A DNA stretch of 52,365 bases from Nonlabens dokdonensis (GCF_002162835.1 NZ_MAAX01000117.1:1-52365); one strand, 5' to 3'. Counted from the stretch's first letter, positions 40,029 through 49,320 are shown. The notes: generated by a model from the sequence alone, not told the origin. Numbers and translations are program-made.

Positions 40029-40853
40029 TTGAGATTATCTTTAAAGAAAATGAAGCCCATGAAAAATATCTGTCTATTTATTTCTTGTTGTTTAAGTTTT
40101 ACCTCATTTGCTCAAGATATTACTAGAACCAAGGTCGATGGTAAAATCATAGTAGAAGGAAGTGATGTTTATGGTATCACCATTTATAATACTGATTCTA
40201 ATAAAGGAACTCTTACGGATGCTAAAGGCGCGTTCACACTTGAAGTGGCGTTGAATGATTTAATCGAGGTAAGAGCTATAGAGTACAAAAACTTCGATTT
40301 ACGTATCAATCAAGCACAATTAGATTCTAAAAAGTTATTTGTATTCTTAATTGAAGAAATTGAAAAACTAGACGAGGTAATCATCGTTTCCGCCAACAAA
40401 TTGACTGGAGACTTAAAGCAAGATGTAACTAGATCCAAGCCTTATGTTTTAAATTCCAACGCAGCTTACTTTGGAGTAAAGAAAGATATCAAAGACTTTG
40501 GCGGAAATAACAAGGAACAAATTGAAGAAATAGGCGTGCAATCACAGTCTGCGCAAGTTGTTAATAGTTTGAACTTAACAAATGTTGTGGATCAATTATT
40601 AATTCCTCTTTTTAGGTCAGAAGTGCCAGATAAAGAAGCTGCTGGAGTTCCTGAAGTACCGGCAAAATCTATTAAATATTACCTAGGTTCTTCTTTTCTG
40701 GTAAATAACTTCAACATTCCAGAGCATCGAGTAGAAGAGTTCATACGCTATGTAGAATCAAAAAGCTTTGATTTCAACTTGCTCAATTATGGTAATGAGC
40801 TGGAGTTTCTCGCGGTACTAGATAAAAAGAGTAAAGAATTTTTAAAAAACTAG
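40029..40853 (+). CDS. Secreted carboxypeptidase-like regulatory domain protein
   Basis: VEGSDVYGITIYNTDSNKGTLTDAKGAFTLEV. Confidence 0.7.
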   Translation: MRLSLKKMKPMKNICLFISCCLSFTSFAQDITRTKVDGKIIVEGSDVYGITIYNTDSNKGTLTDAKGAFTLEVALNDLIEVRAIEYKNFDLRINQAQLDSKKLFVFLIEEIEKLDEVIIVSANKLTGDLKQDVTRSKPYVLNSNAAYFGVKKDIKDFGGNNKEQIEEIGVQSQSAQVVNSLNLTNVVDQLLIPLFRSEVPDKEAAGVPEVPAKSIKYYLGSSFLVNNFNIPEHRVEEFIRYVESKSFDFNLLNYGNELEFLAVLDKKSKEFLKN

Positions 40854-40865
40854 CTCAAAGAAAGA

Positions 40866-41474
40866 CTAAGGCTTAATTAACCAGCCTACTTTATATTTCC
40901 ATAATTTGATCTGGTGTCTATGCGATTCAAGATCAGTAGGGCAGTGGTTGTTATCTCTCTGAGCTTGTAATCTAATTATTTGCGTTTGTTCTTCTAGAGA
41001 GTTCCATCCTATGCTCTTTCTCCTCTTATTTACTTTAACAAGATCGTCGTACACTTGCGGGCTCAATTTGCCAGCGTTATCCCAATCAAATTGTGTCCCA
41101 TATAATTGTGGTCGTTCTTCATAAACCGCTATACGATCGCTTAGGTATGCGAGTTGTTCTCTAGAATGTTGCCCTAAGTCTTTAGTAGACATGATCATAT
41201 CACGATATTTTTTCATAAAGCTAGGTAAACTTATGGCGTGCTGTACAACTAGCCATGCAGCTTTACTAGCTTCTTTACCTACTTTTTCGAGGCTTGGAAA
41301 TCCATATTGATCAATAATCTCGTTGAGCCTATGAGCATTAGAAATATGCAGCTCTTCCATTTCTTTGTTATAGCCGTCAAATAGCTTTCCCTCTTTTAAT
41401 AAACGATCACGCATTGCTAGATCATTATTTTTAAGAGCGACTATTTTATCAATGATGTTCTTTGTGTAAATCAA
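40866..41474 (-). CDS. DUF6624-like protein
   Basis: DRIAVYEERPQLYGTQFDW...KRRKSIGW. Confidence 0.6.
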   Translation of the reverse strand: MIYTKNIIDKIVALKNNDLAMRDRLLKEGKLFDGYNKEMEELHISNAHRLNEIIDQYGFPSLEKVGKEASKAAWLVVQHAISLPSFMKKYRDMIMSTKDLGQHSREQLAYLSDRIAVYEERPQLYGTQFDWDNAGKLSPQVYDDLVKVNKRRKSIGWNSLEEQTQIIRLQAQRDNNHCPTDLESHRHQIKLWKYKVGWLIKP

Positions 41475-41487
41475 TTGATCTAAAGAT

Positions 41488-42075
41488 TTAACGATACGGT
41501 GGTCCAGAAACCCAACCTACGATGCTTTGTCTGGTCCCTTTAGTAATAGGAGTGACGCGGTGCATGATAAAAGAAGGGAATATAACTATAGTTCCTTTTT
41601 TTCTAGGGGCATTCACAATTTCATTATTAATCATGAACTGTAAATCGCCACCTTCATATTCTTCTTCATCAGATAGTTGTATAGTCATGCTCAATTTTCT
41701 ATTTGAGATTTCTCCAGCTCCAAAATCCAGGTGCCAGTCAAAAAAATTCCCTTCAGAATACTTAGTGAGTTGCAACTCTTGATGAAAACCTAACAAATCA
41801 AAATGGAAGCGTTCTTGATTACAATTGATAGCCAAAGCTCCTAATTTGCTATAAATCCAATCGTTCTCATGTGTGTTATCAATAAACATAACCGAGCTTT
41901 TACGTAATGCATCATTGTACTTTTTATCACCACTTAACGTGGCTTTGATCGTTTTATCATCCTCCCAAAAATCGATGATTCTATCTATCTCGTGCGGTAA
42001 AAAAAGACCTTGATAATAGATGAACTCAGCAAAATTGTGAAGTTGTGGTAATCCAAATGTATAATTTATAGCCAT
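41488..42075 (-). CDS. PKHD-type 2OG-Fe(II) oxygenase
   Basis: FFDWHLDFG (HxD), YEGGDLQF, KGTIVIFPSFIMHRVTPITKGTRQSIVGWVSGP. Confidence 0.85.
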   Translation of the reverse strand: MAINYTFGLPQLHNFAEFIYYQGLFLPHEIDRIIDFWEDDKTIKATLSGDKKYNDALRKSSVMFIDNTHENDWIYSKLGALAINCNQERFHFDLLGFHQELQLTKYSEGNFFDWHLDFGAGEISNRKLSMTIQLSDEEEYEGGDLQFMINNEIVNAPRKKGTIVIFPSFIMHRVTPITKGTRQSIVGWVSGPPYR

Positions 42076-42144
42076 GAGAAATTAGGTTAGTGTTCAATGG
42101 TAAAGTTATTGTTTTCTTGATTTATTCTCTTTAATTTTTTGTTC

Positions 42145-42160
42145 CGCTTTTGCAAAAGCA
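42145..42160. repeat. Degenerate copy of the palindromic repeat
   Basis: CGCTTTTGCAAAAGCA; symmetric C-to-T and G-to-A changes keep the inner 14 bp palindromic. Confidence 0.7.
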
Positions 42161-42261
42161 ACAAAATCATAATACTTAAACATAAATTTTACTATTTAAT
42201 AATGAGTCAACCTTTTAATAAACGTTGCCTTTAGTGAATAGAATAATGGATGGTATTGTTT

Positions 42262-42277
42262 CGCTTTCGCGAAAGCG
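42262..42277. repeat. Palindromic repeat CGCTTTCGCGAAAGCG, perfect
   Basis: Read directly. Confidence 0.97.
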
Positions 42278-42367
42278 AGATACAACAACTTACTTATAAA
42301 TAATAGGAATGGAGTAGGATATATGAAGATTAGAAAAAACCCTTGCAGTAGGAAGAGAAAGAAAGGA

Positions 42368-43039
42368 CTAACTTTTAAAGTTGAATATTTGTCGCATTAA
42401 ATCTGTCATATCAGTAGCGGTAAAGTTTGCTGGAGTGTAGAATGGATGGTAGATTTCTCTTTTTCTACTGATGTAAGCCGTGCTGAGACCAGCTTTTTTG
42501 GCTCCGAATAAATCCCAATCGTGTGTCGCTACCATAAAGATGTCTTCTAGTGTGAGGTTTTCTTGTTGCGCAACAGAAAGGTAAATATCTTCAAAGGGCT
42601 TGTATTTGCTCACATCATCTACAGAATAATAAGAATCAAAAAGATCCATAATGCTTGCATTAGAAAGTTGTTCCTTAATCATCTCTAGAGAAGAATTAGA
42701 TAGCGCCACGACACGTATGTCATTTGCTCTGAGCAATTCCAGCGCAGGTCGCACATCATCATAGGCTGGTAATTTTTTGAAAGCGCCTAAAATTTCGTTT
42801 TTAGTTTCTTGACTTAAAGCCAACTCATTCTCATAAAACAGTTGTTCTAATGCTACAGCCGCTAGCTCACCAAAATCTTTATAAACTCCCATAATTCCCA
42901 TCACGGTAGAACTATGCAATAATTTGGTAAACCAATACTTAAGCGCGTACTTATCTTCAAAATGTTTATCAAACTGCTTCTCCAGAAGACTTAGGTTCAA
43001 TAAAGTTTCATTCATATCAAAGAAGACAGCTTTTTTCAT
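42368..43039 (-). CDS. HAD-family haloacid dehalogenase type II-like hydrolase
   Basis: AVFFDMNETLLNL; VVALSNSS; KYKPFEDIY; MVATHDWDLFGAKKAGL. Confidence 0.8.
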   Translation of the reverse strand: MKKAVFFDMNETLLNLSLLEKQFDKHFEDKYALKYWFTKLLHSSTVMGIMGVYKDFGELAAVALEQLFYENELALSQETKNEILGAFKKLPAYDDVRPALELLRANDIRVVALSNSSLEMIKEQLSNASIMDLFDSYYSVDDVSKYKPFEDIYLSVAQQENLTLEDIFMVATHDWDLFGAKKAGLSTAYISRKREIYHPFYTPANFTATDMTDLMRQIFNFKS

Positions 43040-43117
43040 GTGTAAGATGTATAGGTCTAAAGTTCTAAAGGTAGAATAGATTGGTATTTATATGATGAGA
43101 TTAATTATAAAATATGT

Positions 43118-43160
43118 TAAAATAAAAAGCTTAGAAATCAAATTACTGACTTCTAAGCCT
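43118..43160 (-). terminator. Candidate minus-strand intrinsic terminator for the cassette genes
   Basis: On the minus strand: GCTTAGAAGTCA-loop-TGATTTCTAAGC followed by TTTTTATTTT. Confidence 0.6.
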
Positions 43161-43230
43161 CAAAAAATAGTCTCCAAATGAGGTGAACAAAAAGGTTGCT
43201 TTTACCTCAGTACTATGTTTTAGACCATTT

Positions 43231-45195
43231 TTATATTTCTTCAATTCCTATGTCTTTAAAATACTTCCAAGTTTCATCATAAAATTCATTTGGTCTAGTA
43301 TGATCAATTTCTGAACCGTTTGGGATATAAATTATCATCCCTTGTCTTGCTCTTGTTAATAAAACTCTATAGGTATTCTTTAAATATTCTTTGCTAATTT
43401 CTTGATTAATATTCATCCACTTAGTTCCTTTAAAACTTTGATACTTCCAAGAGTTGTCTTTTAAATGAAAGTTCGCTCCCCAAGCTAAACAAGACCAATC
43501 TATTTCTAAGCCCTGAATGTCAAACTCTGTTGCGATTTCTTCTAAAAAATAAGATGACCTAATATCTTCTTTATAATTCAGAAACCAATTTGGTGCGGAT
43601 ATTTCGTTTTTTACATCAATTCCTAATGGTCTTAACCTACGAGCACCAGAAGAAGCAATTAAACCAGTTCTTTCACTACCTTTAGCTCTATTTCTAATCC
43701 AACTTTTTGCTTTTGACAAATCTCTTGTTATTAGTATAGGGAAGTCATTTTTAATTTCCGAGTACAGTAGCATTGTTTTTTCAATATTTAACTCTAGCAA
43801 TTCGTGCACAAAAGCTGAAAGTTTCTCTGATCTAAATGATCTTACAGAAACGGATAAATGTAATTCAGGTTCAGATTTAGCATTTTCAACTAACCAGTTT
43901 CTTTGCTCTACTGTTTTAATATAATTTTTACTATCTGTAATTAAATTTGAATAATGAACATTCCAGTCTTTGAATTTTCTTTGAAATGAGTTTATCCATT
44001 CTTCTAGACCGGCTTCACCAGTATTAATTTCTTGTCCACCACCTATTAAACAAACGATCGTGCACCAGTCTTGGTGTCTATTCATTACATCAATTAAGAA
44101 TTCCGGTTCAGACATTTCGAAATCTTCAATACCTTTCTTCCTTTTCATAAAGGAACTTACTTGTTTTTTATTCCAAGCTCGTTGAGCTTCGTCAAAAACA
44201 ACCACTTTTTCAGTTGGCTCAACTAGGTGTTTTAAATATTCATCTCTAAAATGGTGAATGTTTTGTATAAAAGCATTTGTTTTTCGTTTAGCATCTTCCT
44301 TTTTGATAGGTGTTCCCTCAATTTTAGAATTCAAGACCAAATCTCTAACTAATGCTTCTCTTAAAACCTCTACTAATGGACCATTTCCTGACAAAAAAAC
44401 TGCATGTTCATCTTCATCAGCTTTTATTCGGTCATTTGCAATATTTAATCCTGCTAATGTTTTACCTGCACCTGGAACACCAGTCACAAAACAAATAGTT
44501 CTTTTCTGATTCAATTTAGAATCTTCAATAATTCTATTTAAGCAACTTGCTGTTTTTGATAAATTTATAGCTCCAGAATCAGATCTTGATATTTCTTCAA
44601 CGTTATGACCTTTATAAAGAGCTTGTGCAGCTTCTACTATTGTTGGAGTAGGTTTGTATATAGATTGTTCCCAGCTTATAAAATCAAATGTATTTGTTGT
44701 ATTTTCTGTAAACTGGTGCAGAAAATATCTTAAATTATTTTTATTTGATTTTACTACTTCGTTGTGATCTAAAACATTTTGAATGTTGCAATTTTCATCC
44801 GTTCCTTTAGTAGCTACTAAAACAGGGATCAATTCTGCCTTATGACTTCCTTCATGAAAGTTTTTCAAATCTAATGTATAATCTAATACTTGAGTTTGTG
44901 CATAGTTTTCATATCCGCCATCTCCTACTTTAAATTCTATTACAAATATTGAATTTTTTATAATTACAATATTGTCGACTCTTTTTCCCATTCGAGGGAT
45001 TGCAAATTCAAAGTAAATTTTACCCTCTAATCCAGATAATTGATCTTTTAAAATTTCGATTTGTTTAACCCAAGCGTTTTTTTGAAGATCTTCTAATTGT
45101 CTATTGGAATGGTTAAAACTTAACTTTCCAAGAATTGAGTTATTATCTTCAGATATGAATTCTGATATTGAGTTTTTATAGTAGGATCTATTCAT
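43231..45195 (-). CDS. DUF2075-type P-loop helicase with an N-terminal PD-(D/E)xK-like nuclease region
   Basis: RVDNIVIIKNSIFVIEFKVGDG; Walker A TGVPGAGKTLAG; Walker B KVVVFDEAQRAW. Start moved from 45261 because the first 22 codons lie partly in the repeat element. Confidence 0.75.
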   Translation of the reverse strand: MNRSYYKNSISEFISEDNNSILGKLSFNHSNRQLEDLQKNAWVKQIEILKDQLSGLEGKIYFEFAIPRMGKRVDNIVIIKNSIFVIEFKVGDGGYENYAQTQVLDYTLDLKNFHEGSHKAELIPVLVATKGTDENCNIQNVLDHNEVVKSNKNNLRYFLHQFTENTTNTFDFISWEQSIYKPTPTIVEAAQALYKGHNVEEISRSDSGAINLSKTASCLNRIIEDSKLNQKRTICFVTGVPGAGKTLAGLNIANDRIKADEDEHAVFLSGNGPLVEVLREALVRDLVLNSKIEGTPIKKEDAKRKTNAFIQNIHHFRDEYLKHLVEPTEKVVVFDEAQRAWNKKQVSSFMKRKKGIEDFEMSEPEFLIDVMNRHQDWCTIVCLIGGGQEINTGEAGLEEWINSFQRKFKDWNVHYSNLITDSKNYIKTVEQRNWLVENAKSEPELHLSVSVRSFRSEKLSAFVHELLELNIEKTMLLYSEIKNDFPILITRDLSKAKSWIRNRAKGSERTGLIASSGARRLRPLGIDVKNEISAPNWFLNYKEDIRSSYFLEEIATEFDIQGLEIDWSCLAWGANFHLKDNSWKYQSFKGTKWMNINQEISKEYLKNTYRVLLTRARQGMIIYIPNGSEIDHTRPNEFYDETWKYFKDIGIEEI

Positions 45196-45217
45196 TAAAT
45201 GTTTATGGTTTCTTAAT

Positions 45218-45354
45218 GCAGTATAGCGATTTCGGCTATGAATAGTTGCGTGGGTTAGCACTTAATTTTTCAAGTACACACCAAACTGAAAATTCACGAG
45301 GATTTTTAGAAATAGGCTAGAACAAGCAATTACTTATAGCCATTGTTGTACATC
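45218..45354. repeat. Fold-back (attC-like) element, copy 1
   Basis: GGCTATGAATAGTTGC (45234-45249) pairs with GCAATTACTTATAGCC (45326-45341); central hairpin CTGAAAATTC/GGATTTTTAG. Confidence 0.8.
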
Positions 45355-46000
45355 TTTTTTTCATTCCGTTATTTTTATTTTTTCGTCAAACCAAACATCT
45401 TCGTATCCGTTTTTGTCAATTAAAAAGCGATAGCCAACATCAAGTCCGAAATATTTAATTAATTCAGGTCGGATTTGAAGTAAATGTTCCGCACACATTG
45501 GTCGGAAAAGTTCATCAGATTCCGAATATTCTCCTGTCCAAATGTACCAACCTGTAATTCCTTTTTCCTTTGGATGTCTCAATCCGTGAATTGGGTCAGC
45601 ATTCAGGTCAGAACCAATTCCGATTTTCAGTTTTTTATTGATTGGGTTCCAATTAGACTCATACTTTTCGCAAATCTTTTTTTGTCGGTCGATATGTACG
45701 TTCCACAAATTATAATCCGCCAATAAATCCTCATCAGTTTTCAATTGATGTTTCCAAAGTCTTATGTTTTGTTTCGTAATCGGAAAGTTAATTTCTGGAC
45801 TGTCCCATTGATAAATAATGTCAGATATTACATCATCTTCCCAATCAAAATGTTCTTCGGTTATTAAATTCCACGCATAATTTTCAAAATCTTTTTCTTC
45901 AATTTCTCCATTCAGATATTGGTCGCATTTTGCGATTAAGTCCGAGCGTGATATTTTAATTTCTTGATTCAACTCTGCGTTTTCTTAAATGGTGTACGAC
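45345..46000 (-). mobile_element. Candidate gene cassette carrying the Imm33-like gene
   Basis: Ends GTTGTACATC (45345-45354) and GGTGTACGAC (45991-46000) are inverted repeats, 8/10. Confidence 0.5.
45361..45972 (-). CDS. Imm33/DUF2185-like immunity protein (TTG start)
   Basis: C-terminal GWYIWTGEYSESDELFRPMCAEHLLQIRPELIKYFGLDVGYRFLIDKNGYEDVWFDEKI. Confidence 0.5.
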   Translation of the reverse strand: MNQEIKISRSDLIAKCDQYLNGEIEEKDFENYAWNLITEEHFDWEDDVISDIIYQWDSPEINFPITKQNIRLWKHQLKTDEDLLADYNLWNVHIDRQKKICEKYESNWNPINKKLKIGIGSDLNADPIHGLRHPKEKGITGWYIWTGEYSESDELFRPMCAEHLLQIRPELIKYFGLDVGYRFLIDKNGYEDVWFDEKIKITE

Positions 46001-46127
46001 GGTCTCGGCTATGAGTAGTTGCGTGGTTTAGCACTTAGCTTTGCAAGTACACACCAAACTGAAAATCCGCGAGGATTTTCAGAAGTAGGCGAGAACAAGC
46101 AATTACTTATAGCCATTGTTGTGTGCC
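45991..46127. repeat. Fold-back (attC-like) element, copy 2
   Basis: GGCTATGAGTAGTTGC (46007-46022) pairs with GCAATTACTTATAGCC (46099-46114); perfect central hairpin CTGAAAATCC-GCGA-GGATTTTCAG (46059-46082). Confidence 0.85.
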
Positions 46128-47936
46128 GTTTTTTTATTCAATTACTGTATTAATTATTGATTCTATATCTGTTGTACCATCCACAGAAACTGCGGATTGA
46201 ATCCATTCATCCCTAGTCATTTCGTTAAACACATTTAGATTGTTTTTTGCTTTAAAGTTTACTCCAACTATATGTGTTTTTATCTCTTCTTTTATATCTG
46301 AATAATCTTCAATTTGAAATTCAGCTGGTAATTGAAAAGTATTTCCTAAAATTCTTTGAATAGCATCTCTTGAGTAATAATTTTCAATTTCTCTTTTGTG
46401 TAAAATCAAAACTTCTCCTCCAAGGTTTTCGACCTTTTCTATTAAGCTTGCTTTATTTGCCAATTTATTTTCATAATCAACTGCTCCTTTGTCGGAATCT
46501 AAAATGACAACAAATCTTCTATTTATTTTTTGACATAAACTAGCGTTTACAAAAAAGTCCACTTGGTCACCTCCACAAGGAATAAAAAGTAAATCTTCTG
46601 GTAAACTTCCATTAATTTTTTCAAATGCAATTTCCCAAAATTTGACATCTCCACTTCCTTCGACAAAAACTGCTTTTCGGTAGTTGTCATTTAGTAGATT
46701 ATAGTTAGGTTTTATACCTAATTCTTTAATTACTATATCTAATATTTCGTGCTCATTCTCGAAATTATAATAATTTGATACTTCGTTTTCTTTCTTTACA
46801 ACTACAATATTTGAATCTCTTGTTGAGCCTGCAAAGACAGGTGAATGTGTTGTTATAAAAAATTGACTATTATCTGACAGTTCAATTATTGAAGTAAGTA
46901 AATCTTGTTGTAATTCAGGATGAAGAAATGTTTCAGGTTCTTCAATACCAAATATCTGATATTTTTTAGTGTTTTTTTGAGCTAGATACTCAAAATAAGC
47001 AACCATCAATAATCTTTTAAAACCAGTCCCTTTATTGGAAATAGGAATATCAAAATTATCTGAACGGAACTTTAAAGACAGGTCAAACTTAACAAGATTT
47101 CCCCAGTTACAAACAGGCGAAGTGTTAATTCGTTCCAAATCAGGGACGTTTTTCTGCATTAATGTCGTGATGGTTGAAAATTCAGTTTCTAAATCTGTTT
47201 TCAGATTAGTTTCTATTTGATTTTTGAGATTTGCACTATTGTTTAAAGAATCTGTAGCGATTGGTTTGAATTGATTCTGAAATGTTGTTGAACCAATGTT
47301 TAAATCTTGTTCTGCATCAAATAAGGAATACACAGGTAGCTCGACAAAATCATATTGTTTTTTAATATTTTTCAAAAAGTCAGACGCTTCGTGTTCTTTT
47401 TCAACACGACCCAAATCAGTCGTATTATCGTTAATTAACTCAATTTTTGAAAGGTTAGTAACACCACGTCCTGAACGTGAGTAATCAATTCCTAACGATG
47501 AACAATAAGCGTTAATTTCTGATTCTTTGATTCCCCAACAATTTGAATAGTCTGGACTATTCAAATCATTGCAGATATACGTAACCGTTTTTACGACTCT
47601 TCCTTTAGAATTAAATTCAAAGGTTTTTTTAAGATGAATTTTACCATCTGAATCTAATGCTAGTGAATTGACTTCTTCACTTGGCTCAAATCTTAAAGCT
47701 ATTTCTGTCTTGCATCCTTCTTGAATTCCTTTAAATATATCGTTAGTGTCAAATTTTTCATTGAAAAATGTATTTAGTGCTTTTAGAATATTTGATTTAC
47801 CTGCATCATTTTTACCAACGAATGAGTTTATTTCTCCAACTTTTAATTTTTCTAATTCAGAAATTCCTCTGAAATTTTTAATGGTAATATCAAATATTTT
47901 CATTCAATTCTCGGTTTTGGTCAAATGGCACACAAC
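46118..47936 (-). mobile_element. Candidate gene cassette carrying the OLD nuclease gene
   Basis: Perfect 10-bp inverted ends GTTGTGTGCC (46118-46127) and GGCACACAAC (47927-47936). Confidence 0.6.
46134..47903 (-). CDS. OLD-family ATP-dependent nuclease (AAA ATPase + TOPRIM)
   Basis: VGKNDAGKSNILKAL; IFGIEEPETFLHPELQ; TTHSPVFAG; AVFVEGSGDVKFWEIAF...VVILDSDKGA. Confidence 0.85.
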   Translation of the reverse strand: MKIFDITIKNFRGISELEKLKVGEINSFVGKNDAGKSNILKALNTFFNEKFDTNDIFKGIQEGCKTEIALRFEPSEEVNSLALDSDGKIHLKKTFEFNSKGRVVKTVTYICNDLNSPDYSNCWGIKESEINAYCSSLGIDYSRSGRGVTNLSKIELINDNTTDLGRVEKEHEASDFLKNIKKQYDFVELPVYSLFDAEQDLNIGSTTFQNQFKPIATDSLNNSANLKNQIETNLKTDLETEFSTITTLMQKNVPDLERINTSPVCNWGNLVKFDLSLKFRSDNFDIPISNKGTGFKRLLMVAYFEYLAQKNTKKYQIFGIEEPETFLHPELQQDLLTSIIELSDNSQFFITTHSPVFAGSTRDSNIVVVKKENEVSNYYNFENEHEILDIVIKELGIKPNYNLLNDNYRKAVFVEGSGDVKFWEIAFEKINGSLPEDLLFIPCGGDQVDFFVNASLCQKINRRFVVILDSDKGAVDYENKLANKASLIEKVENLGGEVLILHKREIENYYSRDAIQRILGNTFQLPAEFQIEDYSDIKEEIKTHIVGVNFKAKNNLNVFNEMTRDEWIQSAVSVDGTTDIESIINTVIE

Positions 47937-48287
47937 TAGTTATATCATCTCAATCAAATACGTTATCCACTTCTCAATACTGGATAAACGTATTTAAATC
48001 TCTACTTAAGAACACCCAATTTAAAAGCTAACTTCCAACTTCTTTTACGGGAAACCGTAATCTTTAGGCGTTCTTATGTTTTAAATCTATAAAAAGAACT
48101 TGTAATACGTGCGCTTATTCTTACCTATTATATAAAATTGGGTATTTACCGCCATAGTTTGTAGCTTGATCAATTGAAATAGTGGCGTAGTAGCTGTGAT
48201 ATTTGTTATTGGGATTTAGCGTTAATTTAAAGTTGGATGTTTATATGTTCTTTGGTTTTATTTTTAGGAAGTGGTATGATGTGTTTC

Positions 48288-48303
48288 CGCTTTCGCGAAA
48301 GCG
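48288..48303. repeat. Palindromic repeat CGCTTTCGCGAAAGCG, perfect
   Basis: Read directly. Confidence 0.97.
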
Positions 48304-48570
48304 AACAAATAAAACCAAAAAACCACCCTACTTAAAAAAGATAGGATGGTTCAAATCTCTGGGAAATGAGAGACTTAGTTTAAAGACTTTCTGCTTGATC
48401 TAGAGCTTAAATTTAAAATAAGTTAATACAATATCTAGCATTTATACATTAACTTATTGATATCTAAATATTAACACCTATCTATAATTTATACTTAATT
48501 TAAGTGCTCAAGTTTTCAAATGATACTGTTATTATGATAGTGGCTGTAAAAAATGCAAATGAATTATGTG

Positions 48571-49320
48571 TTATCGCAACCGCATTCTTGTTTGAGCGAT
48601 AAATATTTTAAATAGTTTTAATCGAAAGTCAACTTTCCAACTCGGGATGCGCGGATGATCCATATGTTCTCCTACCATTATGAATGTAACTAATAACATC
48701 GCTATGTTATGACCTTGAGGTAGGAGCATAGGAAATAGCATGAGTGCCCATCCAGATCCTACACACCACGCGCCATGCTCTGCACCAAAAGTGAAAGCAT
48801 CACGCACTGCTGGTAAACCAAACGCAGCGATAGATTTATGATTATGACTGCGGTTTAAAAAGCGTTGCTTAATCGGTGAAAACTGCCATACTACTGCTAT
48901 CACACCTATAAGCAGTGCGGGAAAATAGGACATAGGATACCACAAATTTGCTCCTATGATAATGGCATTCATAATAAAACCTACTGATATCCATACGATG
49001 GCATAACCTAAAACAAATAGGATAGATAAGAACAAGCGTTTGTTCTTAAAACTACGGTCGTAGATGTGCTGAATAGGTACGATCAACTTAGGTAACATCA
49101 TGGCAAAGACCATAAGAGACCATCCTATCATCATGTCTGAGATAGGGTTCATTTGTAAGATCATTTGTAGGGACGCACTAGAATAGCCACCCATAGAAAT
49201 GTGACAATGCTCTACGGTCATGATGTTGCCTGGATTAAAAAGTAATACTACCCAAAGCAACACACTTATCATTATAATAGAAATACTGATGTTATTTCTT
49301 ACTGTTGCGGTATTTCTCAT
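48571..49320 (-). CDS. DUF2182-like integral membrane protein
   Basis: Multi-TM, Met/His-rich (MIGWSLMVFAMMLPKLIVPIQH); ATGA overlap with the tyrosinase gene. Confidence 0.7.
   Translation of the reverse strand: MRNTATVRNNISISIIMISVLLWVVLLFNPGNIMTVEHCHISMGGYSSASLQMILQMNPISDMMIGWSLMVFAMMLPKLIVPIQHIYDRSFKNKRLFLSILFVLGYAIVWISVGFIMNAIIIGANLWYPMSYFPALLIGVIAVVWQFSPIKQRFLNRSHNHKSIAAFGLPAVRDAFTFGAEHGAWCVGSGWALMLFPMLLPQGHNIAMLLVTFIMVGEHMDHPRIPSWKVDFRLKLFKIFIAQTRMRLR

Noticed and set aside
43231-47936. Insertion sequence or prophage as the source of the cassette region
   Set aside because: No transposase, integrase or phage structural gene is visible; ends are cassette-specific rather than shared.
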